DNA from: Serratia sp. Ag1
GTDB lineage: Bacteria > Pseudomonadota > Gammaproteobacteria > Enterobacterales > Enterobacteriaceae
NCBI RefSeq assembly: GCF_000743355.1
Contig: NZ_JQEI01000003.1
Location: 62,001 to 126,000, forward strand
Reading direction: 5' to 3'
DNA: 64,000 bases
In this document: piece after piece, positions 1 to 9,855 of the stretch
How the letters are laid out: the number at the start of each line of letters is the position of its first letter
Numbering within the stretch: position 1 is the first letter of the stretch
Program-made: the position numbers and the translations under genes
Notes under the pieces: model-generated
Database searches by the model: none
The model's input: the letters and a program-made list of their open reading frames with translations, nothing else
Told to the model about the DNA's origin: nothing

Positions 1-183
1 GGCAAGACGCTGATTCTGGTGACCCATCGCCTGTATGGGTTGGAACATTTCGATCGCATCTGTGTCATGGACGGCGGCAAGATTGTGGAACAAGGCCATC
101 ATACCGTGCTGATGCAACAGCCAGGCCGCTATGCGCAGTTCCACCAGCGGCTCGGTAATAAAACAGCCTGTCGGCAACGCTAA
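1..183 (+). CDS. cydC: CydC, ABC transporter subunit (3' end only)
   Basis: The last 60 codons of an ABC-transporter ATPase domain, open at the left edge and ending in TAA at 181-183. The H-switch segment (LVTHRL) and the C-terminal part of the nucleotide-binding domain are visible. CydDC is the inner-membrane cysteine/glutathione exporter needed for cytochrome bd assembly. Identification rests on this C-terminus plus the following aat and infA genes, which sit directly after cydC in E. coli. Only 8 bases separate it from aat, so the two are probably co-transcribed. Confidence 0.85.
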   Translation, partial: GKTLILVTHRLYGLEHFDRICVMDGGKIVEQGHHTVLMQQPGRYAQFHQRLGNKTACRQR

Positions 184-191
184 GAGGGTTT

Positions 192-920
192 ATGCGTATT
201 GTTATGCTGTCACCGCAGTCGTTGGCGTTTCCTGCTCCAGAGAGTGCCCTGCGCGATCCTAACGGCCTGTTGGCGATGGGTGGCGATCTCACGCTTTCGC
301 GCCTGCTGGCCGCCTATGAGCGCGGTATTTTCCCTTGGTATTCGCCGGGGGAAGCCATTCTCTGGTGGTCACCGGATCCCCGAGCCGTACTGTGCCCGGC
401 AGAATTCCATATCAGCCGCAGCCTCAAGCGTTTCCTGCGCCACGGTAGCCCGTTCCAGATCACTCTCAACCACGATTTTGCCGCCGTGATTACTGCCTGC
501 GCGCATCGCCCGGAAGAAGGCACCTGGATCGGCCCAGAAGTGCGGCGAGCCTATTGGCAACTGCACCAGCAAGGCCACGCTCATTCCGTTGAGGTGTGGC
601 AGGAGGGTCAACTGGTGGGGGGCTTGTACGGTGTCGCGCAAGGAGCCCTGTTCTGTGGGGAATCCATGTTTAGCCGCACAGCTAATGCGTCAAAATGTGC
701 CCTGATGGCTTTTTGCCGCCATTTTGCCGCTTATGGCGGAGAATGGGTTGACTGTCAGGTGCTTAACGCTCACACTGCCTCGCTGGGAGCCAAAGAAATT
801 CCCCGCCGCCAATTTTTGCAGTTGCTGAGTAACCTTCAACGCAGGGTTTTAGCGCCGGAATGCTGGCAACCACAAGTTATACCCCCACATCAGGTTGAAC
901 CACCCTCCCCAACAGACTAA
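192..920 (+). CDS. aat: Leucyl/phenylalanyl-tRNA--protein transferase
   Basis: Cytoplasmic aminoacyl transferase that adds Leu or Phe from charged tRNA to proteins with N-terminal Arg or Lys, creating N-degrons for ClpS-ClpAP. The 242-residue product has family hallmarks: PNGLLAMGG at 23-31, GIFPWY at 45-50, GGLYGVAQG and GESMFS in the middle, and [13 protein letters not shown] near the C-terminus. It is slightly longer than the 234-residue E. coli protein because of an extended Pro-rich tail. The start chosen matches the family N-terminus (MRIVMLS). The substrates' downstream machinery, clpS and clpA, lies about 3 kb away. Confidence 0.96.
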   Translation: MRIVMLSPQSLAFPAPESALRDPNGLLAMGGDLTLSRLLAAYERGIFPWYSPGEAILWWSPDPRAVLCPAEFHISRSLKRFLRHGSPFQITLNHDFAAVITACAHRPEEGTWIGPEVRRAYWQLHQQGHAHSVEVWQEGQLVGGLYGVAQGALFCGESMFSRTANASKCALMAFCRHFAAYGGEWVDCQVLNAHTASLGAKEIPRRQFLQLLSNLQRRVLAPECWQPQVIPPHQVEPPSPTD

Positions 921-1008
921 TTTTGCGGAAACGGTGCATTGTTCACCGACACATCTTTACATAATGTGGGTTTTTCGGCATTATCTTGCCGGTTAAAAAC
1001 TAAGGTAG

Positions 1009-1245
<237 letters not shown>

Positions 1246-1256
1246 TCGGCTCACCC

Positions 1257-1369
1257 GTTGCCAGCTTTTGGCAACATTGAGGATGTGATCCCTCGAGAGC
1301 CCTTTCCGTTTACCCCCGCAGCAGCGTTCAACAGCGAGTTGCATTTGGCGCGAGTAAACTGAGAGGGCT
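1257..1369. other. Structured infA-clpA intergenic segment
   Basis: Two inverted repeats lie in the 200-base gap between convergent infA and clpA. The first is GTTGCCA/TGGCAAC at 1257-1275. The second is a longer pair of 16-base arms at 1298-1313 and 1354-1369 (AGCCCTTTCCGTTTAC and its near-complement; 14 of 16 positions complementary, one more a G-U pair) enclosing a 40-base loop. It occupies the place of serW in E. coli but does not read as a tRNA: no D-arm, T-loop or CCA end was found. It may be infA 3' UTR structure or a small RNA; function unknown. Confidence 0.4.
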
Positions 1370-1402
1370 GATTCATTTCTGTACCGCGTGAACTTCACGC
1401 AT

Positions 1403-1434
1403 AAAAAAAGCGATGCCGATGCATCGCTTTTTTT
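1403..1434. terminator. Bidirectional terminator between infA and clpA
   Basis: A 14-base perfect stem (AAAAAAAGCGATGC with its complement) around a CGAT tetraloop, with T runs on both strands. It lies between the convergent infA and clpA genes and should stop transcription from both sides. Confidence 0.85.
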
Positions 1435-1447
1435 GTTTGCTCGCTGC

Positions 1448-3727
1448 TTAGTGCACCGCACCCTCATCAGCTTTACGCTTCGCAGCGCTGAGGAAGTGGT
1501 AGGTCAACTGTTTCTTGTCCTTATCCAGCTCCACTTTTACCGAGCCCCCGTCCACCAGCGAACCAAACAACAGTTCATTGGCCAGCGGCTTTTTCAGGTT
1601 TTCCTGCATCACACGCGCCATTGGGCGAGCACCCATCGCACGGTCATAGCCTTTCACTGACAGCCAATCACGCGCTTCGTCACTCACTTCCAGTGACACA
1701 CCTTTCGCATCCAACTGCGCCTGCAGTTCGACGATAAACTTGTCGACGACCTGCTGGATCACCGCCGGAGACAGATGGTTGAACCAGATAACGTTATCCA
1801 GACGGTTACGGAATTCTGGCGTAAACACTTTCTTGATCTCTTCCATCGCATCAATGCTGTTATCCTGCTCGATCAACCCGATCGACTTGCGCTCGGTTTC
1901 ACGCACACCAGCGTTGGTGGTCATCACCAGAATAACGTTGCGGAAATCTGCCTTGCGGCCATTGTTATCGGTCAGGGTTCCGTTGTCCATGACCTGCAGC
2001 AGCAGGTTAAACACGTCCGGGTGCGCCTTCTCGATCTCATCCAGCAGCACTACCGCATGCGGATGTTTGATCACCGCATCGGTCAGCAAACCGCCCTGAT
2101 CGTAACCCACGTAGCCCGGAGGTGCGCCAATCAGACGGCTGACGGTATGACGTTCCATGTACTCGGACATATCAAACCGCAGCAGTTCAATATCCAACGC
2201 CTTCGCCAGTTGCACCGTGACTTCGGTTTTCCCGACGCCGGTTGGCCCGGCAAACAGGAAGGACCCTACAGGTTTACGATCCTGCCCCAAGCCCGCACGG
2301 CTCATCTTGATCGCCTCAGTCAAGGCTTCAATCGCCGGATCCTGGCCAAACACCAGCATTTTCAGGCGATCGCCCAGGTTCTTCAGCACATCACGATCGC
2401 TGGCAGAGACGGTTTTTTCCGGGATACGCGCAATGCGCGCCACCACGGATTCGATATCCGCCACGTTAACCGTTTTCTTGCGTTTGCTGATCGGCATTAA
2501 CCGGCTACGCGCGCCCGCTTCGTCGATCACGTCAATCGCTTTATCCGGCAGATGGCGATCGTTAATATATTTCACCGAAAGCTCAACCGCAGCGCGGATC
2601 GCTTTGGCGGTATAACGCACGTCATGGTGCGCTTCATACTTGGTTTTCAGGCCGTTAATGATCTGAATAGTTTCTTCCGGTGTCGGTTCAGTGATATCAA
2701 TTTTCTGGAAGCGACGTGCCAAGGCACGGTCTTTTTCGAAAATATTGCTGAACTCCTGATAGGTGGTGGAGCCAATCACCCGGATCTTGCCGCTCGACAG
2801 CAGCGGTTTAATCAGGTTGGCAGCATCCACTTGCCCACCGGAAGCCGCACCGGCACCGATGATGGTGTGAATCTCGTCAATAAACAGGATGCTGTTCTGA
2901 TCCTGCTCCAGCTGTTTCAGCAACGCTTTGAAGCGCTTTTCAAAGTCGCCACGGTATTTGGTGCCAGCCAGTAATGAACCGATATCCAGCGAGTAGAGCG
3001 TGCAGTCTGCCATCACTTCCGGCACATCTCCCTGCACGATACGCCAGGCCAGCCCTTCGGCAATTGCGGTTTTGCCCACGCCGGACTCACCCACCAGCAG
3101 CGGGTTGTTTTTACGGCGACGGCACAGCACCTGAATAGTACGCTCCAGCTCACGATCGCGGCCAATTAACGGATCGATGCCGCCCACACGGGCCAGTTGG
3201 TTCAGGTTGGTGGTGAAGTTTTCCATACGGTCTTCCCCTCCGGACTGCTCTTCGTTTACCGGGTTCTCCGCACTCGGAGCCTGGCCCGGCTCATCTTTAC
3301 GCGTACCATGTGAAATAAAGTTCACCACGTCCAGGCGGCTGACGTCGTGTTTACGCAGCAGATAAGCCGCCTGCGATTCTTGCTCGCTGAAGATCGCCAC
3401 CAGCACGTTGGCCCCGCTGACTTCGCTACGGCCAGAAGATTGCACGTGGAATACCGCACGCTGCAGTACACGCTGGAAACTGAGCGTTGGTTGAGTATCA
3501 CGTTCTTCTTCGCTGACGGGCAGCGTAGGCGTTGTTTGCTCGATAAAGGCTTCCAGCTCCTGACGCAACGCCGCCAGATCCACCGTACATGCCTCAAGCG
3601 CTTCGCGCGCGGCAGGGTTGCTGAGCAATGCAAGCAACAGGTGCTCCACGGTCATAAACTCATGTCTGTGCTCACGCGCTCTGGCGAAAGCCATGTTAAG
3701 ACTGAGTTCCAGTTCTTGATTGAGCAT
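1448..3727 (-). CDS. clpA: ATP-dependent Clp protease ATP-binding subunit ClpA
   Basis: AAA+ unfoldase that forms hexamers, unfolds substrates and feeds them to ClpP; receives N-degron substrates from ClpS. The product is 759 residues (E. coli 758): an N-domain (about 1-145), a first AAA module with Walker A GESGVGKT near 215 and Walker B LFIDEIH, and a second module with GPTGVGKT near 495 and LLDEIEKAH. The IGL tripeptide of the ClpP-docking loop ([11 protein letters not shown]) is intact. The ATG at 3727 is chosen over the in-frame GTG at 3733 because GGGAGG ends five to six bases before it and it matches the family start MLNQELEL. Confidence 0.97.
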   Translation of the reverse strand: MLNQELELSLNMAFARAREHRHEFMTVEHLLLALLSNPAAREALEACTVDLAALRQELEAFIEQTTPTLPVSEEERDTQPTLSFQRVLQRAVFHVQSSGRSEVSGANVLVAIFSEQESQAAYLLRKHDVSRLDVVNFISHGTRKDEPGQAPSAENPVNEEQSGGEDRMENFTTNLNQLARVGGIDPLIGRDRELERTIQVLCRRRKNNPLLVGESGVGKTAIAEGLAWRIVQGDVPEVMADCTLYSLDIGSLLAGTKYRGDFEKRFKALLKQLEQDQNSILFIDEIHTIIGAGAASGGQVDAANLIKPLLSSGKIRVIGSTTYQEFSNIFEKDRALARRFQKIDITEPTPEETIQIINGLKTKYEAHHDVRYTAKAIRAAVELSVKYINDRHLPDKAIDVIDEAGARSRLMPISKRKKTVNVADIESVVARIARIPEKTVSASDRDVLKNLGDRLKMLVFGQDPAIEALTEAIKMSRAGLGQDRKPVGSFLFAGPTGVGKTEVTVQLAKALDIELLRFDMSEYMERHTVSRLIGAPPGYVGYDQGGLLTDAVIKHPHAVVLLDEIEKAHPDVFNLLLQVMDNGTLTDNNGRKADFRNVILVMTTNAGVRETERKSIGLIEQDNSIDAMEEIKKVFTPEFRNRLDNVIWFNHLSPAVIQQVVDKFIVELQAQLDAKGVSLEVSDEARDWLSVKGYDRAMGARPMARVMQENLKKPLANELLFGSLVDGGSVKVELDKDKKQLTYHFLSAAKRKADEGAVH

Positions 3728-3755
3728 AGGCACCTCCCAAATAGATTACCTTTCA

Positions 3756-3846
3756 GTCTGTTCACCAGACTATCTTACTGGCCAGTTTACGCCAGGGCAG
3801 TGTTCGCCTCCTTTCGTAACGTACCTCATGTACGTTCCAGGTTACG
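3756..3846. other. Hairpin-rich clpS-clpA spacer
   Basis: The 177-base spacer between clpS and clpA holds several inverted repeats: GTCTG/CAGAC at 3756-3770 and the nested palindrome AACGTAC-CTCAT-GTACGTT at 3818-3836, flanked by CGTAAC (3815-3820) and GTTACG (3841-3846). These could fold in the clpS-clpA message and influence processing or relative expression. No T-rich tail follows on the minus strand, so it is not an obvious intrinsic terminator. Confidence 0.4.
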
Positions 3847-3904
3847 ATGCGCCGCCTGCGCCCAAATTGGCTACGCTGAGAGCGCCTATTGAATCGGACT
3901 CCAT

Positions 3905-4225
3905 TCAGGCCTTTTCCAACGTACAAAGTAACGGATGCTCATTCTCCCTCGCATAACGGTTCACATGAACAACCTTGGTTTCCGCCACCTCGGCGGTAAA
4001 AACACCGCAGATCGCCTTACCTCGATAGTGCACCGTAAGCATCAGTTGTGTTGCACGTTCAATATCATAAGAAAAGAACTTTTGCAGCACGTCAATCACA
4101 AATTCCATCGGTGTATAATCATCGTTATTAAGTATAACTTTATACATTGATGGCGGTTTTACCGCATCGATTTGTTTTTCTTCGATCAAGTGCTCAAAAT
4201 TTAGCCAATCATTACTCTTGCCCAT
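3905..4225 (-). CDS. clpS: ATP-dependent Clp protease adaptor ClpS
   Basis: 106-residue adaptor, the same length as in E. coli, that recognises N-terminal Leu, Phe, Tyr and Trp and hands substrates to ClpA. The degron-pocket residues are visible: Asn34, Asp35 and His66 (in [12 protein letters not shown]). The C-terminus [10 protein letters not shown] is the conserved family ending. It lies upstream of clpA on the same strand, so ClpS and ClpA are probably made from one transcript, although the spacer is unusually long and structured. Confidence 0.97.
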   Translation of the reverse strand: MGKSNDWLNFEHLIEEKQIDAVKPPSMYKVILNNDDYTPMEFVIDVLQKFFSYDIERATQLMLTVHYRGKAICGVFTAEVAETKVVHVNRYARENEHPLLCTLEKA

Positions 4226-4569
4226 CGCGGTTCATCTTCTCTAACCATGCCCATAGATGAGGGCACGTTCGGGTTATTCAAAGGGAATATTGCTACTATT
4301 TTACCATTTTCCTGGCCAATACGCCGCATGACAAATCAGATAAGACAGCCCTACTTTCCTGCACAATTTGTTACCAAACAATGTCAATATCGTTAACTGC
4401 TTCAAACTTTGGTGAACTGCTCACGCCTGTCAAAAGCCGATCCCTTGACGTGATGATCATTTGCTCTAGAGTGTAAATTCGTGAGTTGCTGGTCTTTTGA
4501 CCACCCGACACTCACCAGAATCAGTTATTCATCTCACCTAAAATACTGCGTTGCGAGGGATGTAGAAGC
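4226..4569. other. clpS/cspD divergent promoter region
   Basis: 344 bases between two divergently transcribed genes, without a credible reading frame. It must carry the promoters of clpS (leftward) and cspD (rightward). I see AT-rich stretches but no operator that I can name with confidence. Confidence 0.5.
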
Positions 4570-4791
4570 ATGGAGACGGGTACTGTTAAATGGTTCAATA
4601 ACGCCAAAGGCTTTGGTTTTATTTGCCCAGAAGGCGGCGGCGAAGATATTTTCGCTCATTATTCAACAATCAAGATGGATGGCTACAGAACGCTAAAAGC
4701 TGGCCAACAGGTCAGGTTTGACGTTCACCAAGGGCCGAAAGGGAATCATGCAAGCCTTATCATGCCGCTGGAAAGCGAGGCACTGGCCTAG
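4570..4791 (+). CDS. cspD: Cold-shock-like protein CspD
   Basis: 73-residue cold-shock-domain protein. The nucleic-acid-binding motifs RNP1 (KGFGFI, 13-18) and RNP2 (DIFAHY, 26-31) are present. CspD proteins inhibit DNA replication and are induced in stationary phase and on starvation rather than by cold; the C-terminal extension (LIMPLESEALA) and the position divergent from clpS, as in E. coli, identify it as CspD rather than another Csp. The ATG overlaps a GA-rich stretch (GAGGGATG) acting as ribosome-binding site. Confidence 0.92.
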   Translation: METGTVKWFNNAKGFGFICPEGGGEDIFAHYSTIKMDGYRTLKAGQQVRFDVHQGPKGNHASLIMPLESEALA

Positions 4792-4824
4792 ACGCCCTTC
4801 AGAGCTCTTCTGCATTGCCAGCTT

Positions 4825-4858
4825 AAAAATGCCAGCCAATCTATGACTGGCATTTTTT
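4825..4858. terminator. Bidirectional terminator between cspD and macB
   Basis: An 11-base stem (AAAAATGCCAG / CTGGCATTTTT) with an 11-base loop and T runs on both strands, between convergent cspD and macB. Confidence 0.85.
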
Positions 4859-4870
4859 ATCAGCTTACTC

Positions 4871-6817
4871 TTACTCACGGGCCAATGCATCAATCGGATT
4901 CAGCCTCGCCGCACTGCGGGCTGGCAAATAGCCGAATATCACCCCAATCGCCGTAGAACAGAGAAACGCACTTAGCAGCGCAGCAGGTGGGAAACTGATC
5001 TGCCAGCCCGGCAACACCGCTTGTACCAGCAGGCCGATGGCAAATGACAAGGTGATCCCTAGCGCGCCCCCCACCAGGCAAACCAATACAGCCTCGATCA
5101 GAAACTGTTGCAATACATCACCAGAACGCGCACCTACCGCCATACGAATACCGATTTCACGCGTCCTTTCAGTGACCGATACCAGCATGATATTCATCAC
5201 CCCAATGCCCCCAACCACCAGTGAGATCACCGCCACCAGCGTCAGGAATAGCTGCAACGTGTGCGTAGTTTTTTCCGCAGTCTGCACCAGGCTGTCCATG
5301 TTGTAGGTGAAGAAATCTTTCTTCCCGTGGCGCAGCGTTAACAGGCGCGTCAACTGCTGCTCCGCTTCCTGGCTGTTGTAATCCTCGCGAATACGCACCG
5401 TAATGGAGTCAAAACTGTCTTTACCTACCAATCGATTCGCCATGGTGGTGTAAGGCACCCACACGCTGAGCGCCTGGCTGCTGCCAAACATTGACTGTTT
5501 CTCTTTTGCCACTCCCACTACCGTTGCAGGCATATTGCCAACCAGAATCACCTCACCCACCACATTCTTCTGGTGTGGAAACAAACGGCGCTGGGTATTA
5601 GCGTCGATCACCACGACCTGCGCCTGCGATTGCACTTGCAGAGGGTCGATGCCTGCCCCCTGAGTAAAAGCCATGCCATAAACGAGGAAAAACTGCTCAC
5701 TGACGCCAGTGACGTTGGCGGCCACATCGATGTTGCCAAATCGCAACCGCATACTGCTGCCGATCTTGGGCGACAATGCATTAACGTAAGGCTGCTCGTG
5801 CAGCGCCCCCAAGTCGCCATATTTCAACGCCTGCCGGTATACCGGATCATCATCGCCAAAATCTTTGCCTGGAAAAACATCCACGGTGTTGGTGCCGATC
5901 GATTTGATATCGGCCAGCACCATTTGCTTGGCCGCATCGCCGATCACCAGGATCGATACCACAGACGCAATGCCGATGATGATCCCAAGCATAGTGAGCA
6001 CGGTGCGCATTTTGTTAGCCGCCATCGCCCGCCATGCCATCACCAAGGCTTCACGGAACCGGCCTAGCATCTGCTGCCAGGAAGGTGCCGGTGTTGCCAG
6101 CTCCAAGGTTTTTGCCTGTGCATTGCCGTGCTTAGCTGCGCCGGAATCCGCAATAATGGCCCCATCGCGAATTTCAATAATCCGTTCTGCCTGACGCGCC
6201 ACTGCCGGATCGTGCGTCACGATGATCACCGTGTGCCCCTGTTCGCACAGTTGCTTGAGAATGGTCATCACCTCTTCACCAGAATGGCTATCGAGTGCGC
6301 CGGTCGGTTCGTCCGCCAGGATCACCTGCCCACCGTTCATCAGGGCGCGCGCAATACTGACGCGCTGCTGCTGGCCACCAGAGAGCTGGCTTGGCCGATA
6401 AGCCACCCGTTCCCCCAGCCCTAAACGTTGCAACAACGCGGTGGCCCGCTCCCGCCGAGCCGCTTTCCCCAGACCGGCATAAACCGCAGGCACTTCGACG
6501 TTATGCGCAGCACTCAGATGGGGTAACAGGTGGTAACGCTGGAAGATAAAACCAAAGTGCTCACGCCGCAGTTGTGCCAGCGCATCGCCGTTGAGGGTCG
6601 CAACATCGCGCCCGGCAACCCGATAAGTACCAGCACTGGGCTGATCCAGGCAGCCTAAAATGTTCATCAGCGTCGATTTACCAGAGCCGGAAGCCCCCAT
6701 AATCGCCACCATTTCACCAGCTTCAATACTCAGGCTGACGTCTTTCAGCACATCCACCGTCTGATCGCCGGAAAGATAACTACGCCGGATCCCACTCAGC
6801 TCCAACAAAGCCGCCAT
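4871..6817 (-). CDS. macB: Macrolide export ATP-binding/permease protein MacB
   Basis: Inner-membrane component of the MacA-MacB-TolC tripartite pump, which exports macrolides, enterotoxins and other peptides by a mechanotransmission cycle in the periplasm. The 648-residue protein has an N-terminal ATPase domain (Walker A GASGSGKST at 41-49, signature LSGGQQQR near 145, Walker B VILADEPTGALD) followed by a membrane domain: one helix near 275, a large periplasmic MacB_PCD domain, and three C-terminal helices carrying the MacB/FtsX-like motif ERTREIGIRMAVGA. The ATG overlaps the macA stop codon region, so the two are translationally coupled. Confidence 0.96.
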   Translation of the reverse strand: MAALLELSGIRRSYLSGDQTVDVLKDVSLSIEAGEMVAIMGASGSGKSTLMNILGCLDQPSAGTYRVAGRDVATLNGDALAQLRREHFGFIFQRYHLLPHLSAAHNVEVPAVYAGLGKAARRERATALLQRLGLGERVAYRPSQLSGGQQQRVSIARALMNGGQVILADEPTGALDSHSGEEVMTILKQLCEQGHTVIIVTHDPAVARQAERIIEIRDGAIIADSGAAKHGNAQAKTLELATPAPSWQQMLGRFREALVMAWRAMAANKMRTVLTMLGIIIGIASVVSILVIGDAAKQMVLADIKSIGTNTVDVFPGKDFGDDDPVYRQALKYGDLGALHEQPYVNALSPKIGSSMRLRFGNIDVAANVTGVSEQFFLVYGMAFTQGAGIDPLQVQSQAQVVVIDANTQRRLFPHQKNVVGEVILVGNMPATVVGVAKEKQSMFGSSQALSVWVPYTTMANRLVGKDSFDSITVRIREDYNSQEAEQQLTRLLTLRHGKKDFFTYNMDSLVQTAEKTTHTLQLFLTLVAVISLVVGGIGVMNIMLVSVTERTREIGIRMAVGARSGDVLQQFLIEAVLVCLVGGALGITLSFAIGLLVQAVLPGWQISFPPAALLSAFLCSTAIGVIFGYLPARSAARLNPIDALARE

Positions 6818-7932
6818 CAGTGAACCCCTACGCCGCCACGGCTGATAATCACTTCGTCACCCACGTCCAGCCCGCTGACGATCTGAACATCAACGTTATT
6901 ACGAATGCCAATGGTAACCTCACGCGGTTGCTCTTGCCCCTGTTTCAGCAGCGCAACATGATAACGATTGTCGGCAATCTGCTCGCCCAGCGCTGCCAAA
7001 GGGATCACCAGTGCGTCGCTGACGCCAGAGAGCTGAATATGCACCTGAGCCGTCATTTGCAAACGCAATAAGCCTTCCGGGTTCGGCACTTCAAAGCGCG
7101 CATAGTAGAAAATGGCATTGTTAACCTTTTCTGGCGTCGGTTGGATATCTTTCAGCACGCCATCAAAGCGTTTATTCGGATCGCCCAGTACGGTAAACCA
7201 GGCTTTCTGCCCCGGCCTCAGGTTGATAACGTCTGCTTCAGACACCTGTGCTTTCACCAGCATGGTGCTCATGTCGGCCAAGGTCAGGATATTGGGGGCC
7301 TGCTGCGCGGCAATCACCGTTTGGCCCTGTTGGGTGGTGATCTGCACCACATCGCCATCCATCGGCGCTTCGATGCGGGTATAGGCCAGATTGATTTTCG
7401 CGGTATCCAGGCTGGCCTGATTTTTCATAATCTGCGCTTTGATCGTCTCGACCTGTGCTTTTTTCACCGCCAATTCGGTCGCATACTGATCCAGATCCTG
7501 GCTTGATACCGCCTGCTTCTTGGCCAGTTCACGGTTGCGTTGCAATGTCACCGACGCCAGTTGCTGTTCGGCCTGTGCCTGCTGCAATTGAGCCTGCAAC
7601 TGTTGCAGGGTCGCTTCGCTTTCGCGAATGCTGTTCTGCGCCTGTTGTGGATCAATAATGGCCAGCAGTTGGCCCTTTGTCACCTTGTCGCCGATCTCGA
7701 CCTTCAGGCTTTCCAACTGGCCGCTGACCTGAGCACCAACGTCAACCTTGCGTACCGCATCCAATTGGCCGGTTGCCAATACGTTCTGTTGCAGATCGCG
7801 CTTTGTAACCTTGACGGTTTGAAAATCCACCGGAGTTGGGTGGCTAAAATGCCGATAAACCAGAACAACGAGCACCAATAAAACGGCACTGACTATCAAC
7901 CTGCGTTTTTTACGCCCTGTTAACCACATCAA
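6817..7932 (-). CDS. macA: Macrolide efflux periplasmic adaptor MacA
   Basis: Membrane-fusion protein linking MacB to TolC. The 371-residue sequence begins with a single inner-membrane anchor (about residues 9-26) followed by a lipoyl half-motif, a long coiled-coil hairpin rich in Gln and Ala (roughly 95-170), the second lipoyl half, and beta-barrel and membrane-proximal domains. It lies immediately before macB with overlapping codons. Upstream on the same strand, 47 bases away, is ybjD; no clear terminator separates them, so read-through is possible. Confidence 0.95.
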   Translation of the reverse strand: MMWLTGRKKRRLIVSAVLLVLVVLVYRHFSHPTPVDFQTVKVTKRDLQQNVLATGQLDAVRKVDVGAQVSGQLESLKVEIGDKVTKGQLLAIIDPQQAQNSIRESEATLQQLQAQLQQAQAEQQLASVTLQRNRELAKKQAVSSQDLDQYATELAVKKAQVETIKAQIMKNQASLDTAKINLAYTRIEAPMDGDVVQITTQQGQTVIAAQQAPNILTLADMSTMLVKAQVSEADVINLRPGQKAWFTVLGDPNKRFDGVLKDIQPTPEKVNNAIFYYARFEVPNPEGLLRLQMTAQVHIQLSGVSDALVIPLAALGEQIADNRYHVALLKQGQEQPREVTIGIRNNVDVQIVSGLDVGDEVIISRGGVGVH

Positions 7933-7979
7933 GATTTTCCCTACCTGTGCTTATCAATCTTAAGCTACCTAATTTCAGA

Positions 7980-9641
7980 CTAGTCAGCTCGACCACGAGC
8001 CAGCCAAATCACGCGCGAAAACATCTTTTTCAGCAGTGGTGGTACTGAATCCGTCCCCCAGGCTCCGGCCTGCATCGCCACTTCGATTGCCAGGTCAGGT
8101 TTGGAGGAGTGATGCACTGCCTTGAGGATCACCTTGCGCACCGGCATCTGTGTCTTGAGCGGCACCGAGGCCACTCGATGATAAACCGGGCTGAACCCCT
8201 CTTTGTACATAAAGTATTCCATGTTGGGTGCTGGCAGCACCGTCAGGCGATCGCGTTCATTGTCTTCATGATTGTCCAGCAGGCTGCGAACGGTATTAGC
8301 GTACTTTTTCCCGGCTTCATCGCCATCCACCAGCGTATACCATTCAATTCCCATCCGACGGGCAAATTTCAGCAGCGGCTTCAGGCCACATTGAGCAAAT
8401 TCGATCACCCGCACCCCTTCCGCTTCAAAATGGTAACCACACTGGCGCGCCAGTTCGTTCAGCAGCCACACTTCGGTTTCCCCTTCTACCAATAGCCAAC
8501 AGCGGGCAAACAGCGAAGAAGGCCGATTAAAACGGATATGAAACGCGATGCGGCGCCCATCTTCCGGGCTTAAACCACCCGGCCCCAGACGGTAGGTTGC
8601 CACGCGAGCGGACTCACGTACCAGGCGGCAAATATGTTCAACCGGCACCAGCGAAACCAGTTCGCTGGAGTTGGTAGTGGTGATCCGCTGCAACGGCATC
8701 TGGTTGAGCAAATTCCAGGCCACCGACAGCATAATCGGATGCAGGCGCGTCTCCGGGTCCTCGACCAATAGCAATGGCCGGGCGTGAGGATCGAGTTTGA
8801 CGTTGCCCTTAGCCTGCAGCAACGTAGAAAACATGCCCAACAGGATCAGGCGCATGCTGCGGCTGTTGGGCTCAGAAATCGTGCGGTTAATGTTATCCAG
8901 CGAACGCCAGGTCTGCCGGGACTCTATCTGACGATGGCGATGGGGCCCAGGTACTTGTGAACCCAGCTCGGCAAAATAGTGTTCCAGCAGTTGCTGCATC
9001 GCCGCTAACCCTTGGCGCAGTTCGGAATTGGTTAATTTTTGCGGATTGCGTACCAGTTCGCGCGTCAGTTGATCCAACTGCTGCGCCAAGGCTTCATGGT
9101 CGGTAGACGGGGATTCGTTGAAGGTGCTGGGGCGCAAGCGGCGGATAAAACGCGCATCGCGCAAACGTAATACCGGATAGGTGCGGATTAGCGCATGCAC
9201 CAGTTGCTCGATATGGTGCAAATGCAGCTCATTACCATCCGCATCCAGAAAACGGCGCCAGGTACATACCGTTCCATCATCTTCCAGTTCGCCTTCACAG
9301 CAATAGTGAATGCGCCCCAGGTTGTCCTCCCCTTTCGACCAAAGCGGTGACAGATGACGGTAACGTGGCAAATGCGCGTGGCCGATGTCCTTTTCACAGA
9401 ACGTAAAAATAATCTGCAGATGGCGCTCTTTAGCCGCTTCATCCCCTGGGGGGAAATGAAAATCCCGTGCCTCAAAGCGATACAGCGTCTGTTCCGGTGC
9501 CAGAAGAAACGTCATCGCATCCAGCAGGCTGGATTTCCCCCAGGCGTTTTCACCGAGCAATACGGTGTTTTCATCCAACATCAACGAAAGCCGGTTGATG
9601 CCACGAAATCCTACAATCTCAATACGCTCTAAAAACATCAT
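7980..9641 (-). CDS. ybjD: OLD-family ATP-dependent endonuclease YbjD
   Basis: 553-residue protein of the OLD (overcoming lysogenization defect) family: an N-terminal ABC/SMC-like ATPase with Walker A GENAWGKSS at 30-38, a distal ATPase part with LLVEDPETRLHP, and a C-terminal TOPRIM domain with the acidic motif LLVEGETEVWLLNEL and DGDEAGKKY. The family contains nucleases; the role of chromosomal YbjD itself is unknown. In E. coli ybjX lies between ybjD and macA; here that gene is missing and ybjD directly precedes macA. Function in defence is possible but not shown by context. Confidence 0.88.
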   Translation of the reverse strand: MMFLERIEIVGFRGINRLSLMLDENTVLLGENAWGKSSLLDAMTFLLAPEQTLYRFEARDFHFPPGDEAAKERHLQIIFTFCEKDIGHAHLPRYRHLSPLWSKGEDNLGRIHYCCEGELEDDGTVCTWRRFLDADGNELHLHHIEQLVHALIRTYPVLRLRDARFIRRLRPSTFNESPSTDHEALAQQLDQLTRELVRNPQKLTNSELRQGLAAMQQLLEHYFAELGSQVPGPHRHRQIESRQTWRSLDNINRTISEPNSRSMRLILLGMFSTLLQAKGNVKLDPHARPLLLVEDPETRLHPIMLSVAWNLLNQMPLQRITTTNSSELVSLVPVEHICRLVRESARVATYRLGPGGLSPEDGRRIAFHIRFNRPSSLFARCWLLVEGETEVWLLNELARQCGYHFEAEGVRVIEFAQCGLKPLLKFARRMGIEWYTLVDGDEAGKKYANTVRSLLDNHEDNERDRLTVLPAPNMEYFMYKEGFSPVYHRVASVPLKTQMPVRKVILKAVHHSSKPDLAIEVAMQAGAWGTDSVPPLLKKMFSRVIWLARGRAD

Positions 9642-9855
9642 CCACCTCGCATGCTCGTTCAGCCCAAATGTGGGTGAACGCCGCTGACACTCTTACACCC
9701 CAAGAGTGATATACCTTGAGAATGGTCAAAAAAACCCTTTCAGGTCAAGCAGACATCATCAAATCTGTTGCTTTACTCTGGCGTTCATTTTAGTTAGCGT
9801 GTTGAGCTTGCCGGGTTCCCGGCCTTCTCCCAGATTAAAGGACACTCGTTTCATC

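Noticed and set aside
1246-1402. tRNA-Ser gene between infA and clpA
   Set aside because: No cloverleaf, no GGTTCGAATC-type T arm and no CCA end could be found in the gap.
9706-9855. Fifty-residue extension of LysO
   Set aside because: The family begins at the ATG at 9856; the extension includes stretches unlike any LysO N-terminus.
9780-9855. Possible lysine riboswitch before lysO
   Set aside because: The leader is too short and lacks the conserved lysine-riboswitch core motifs.
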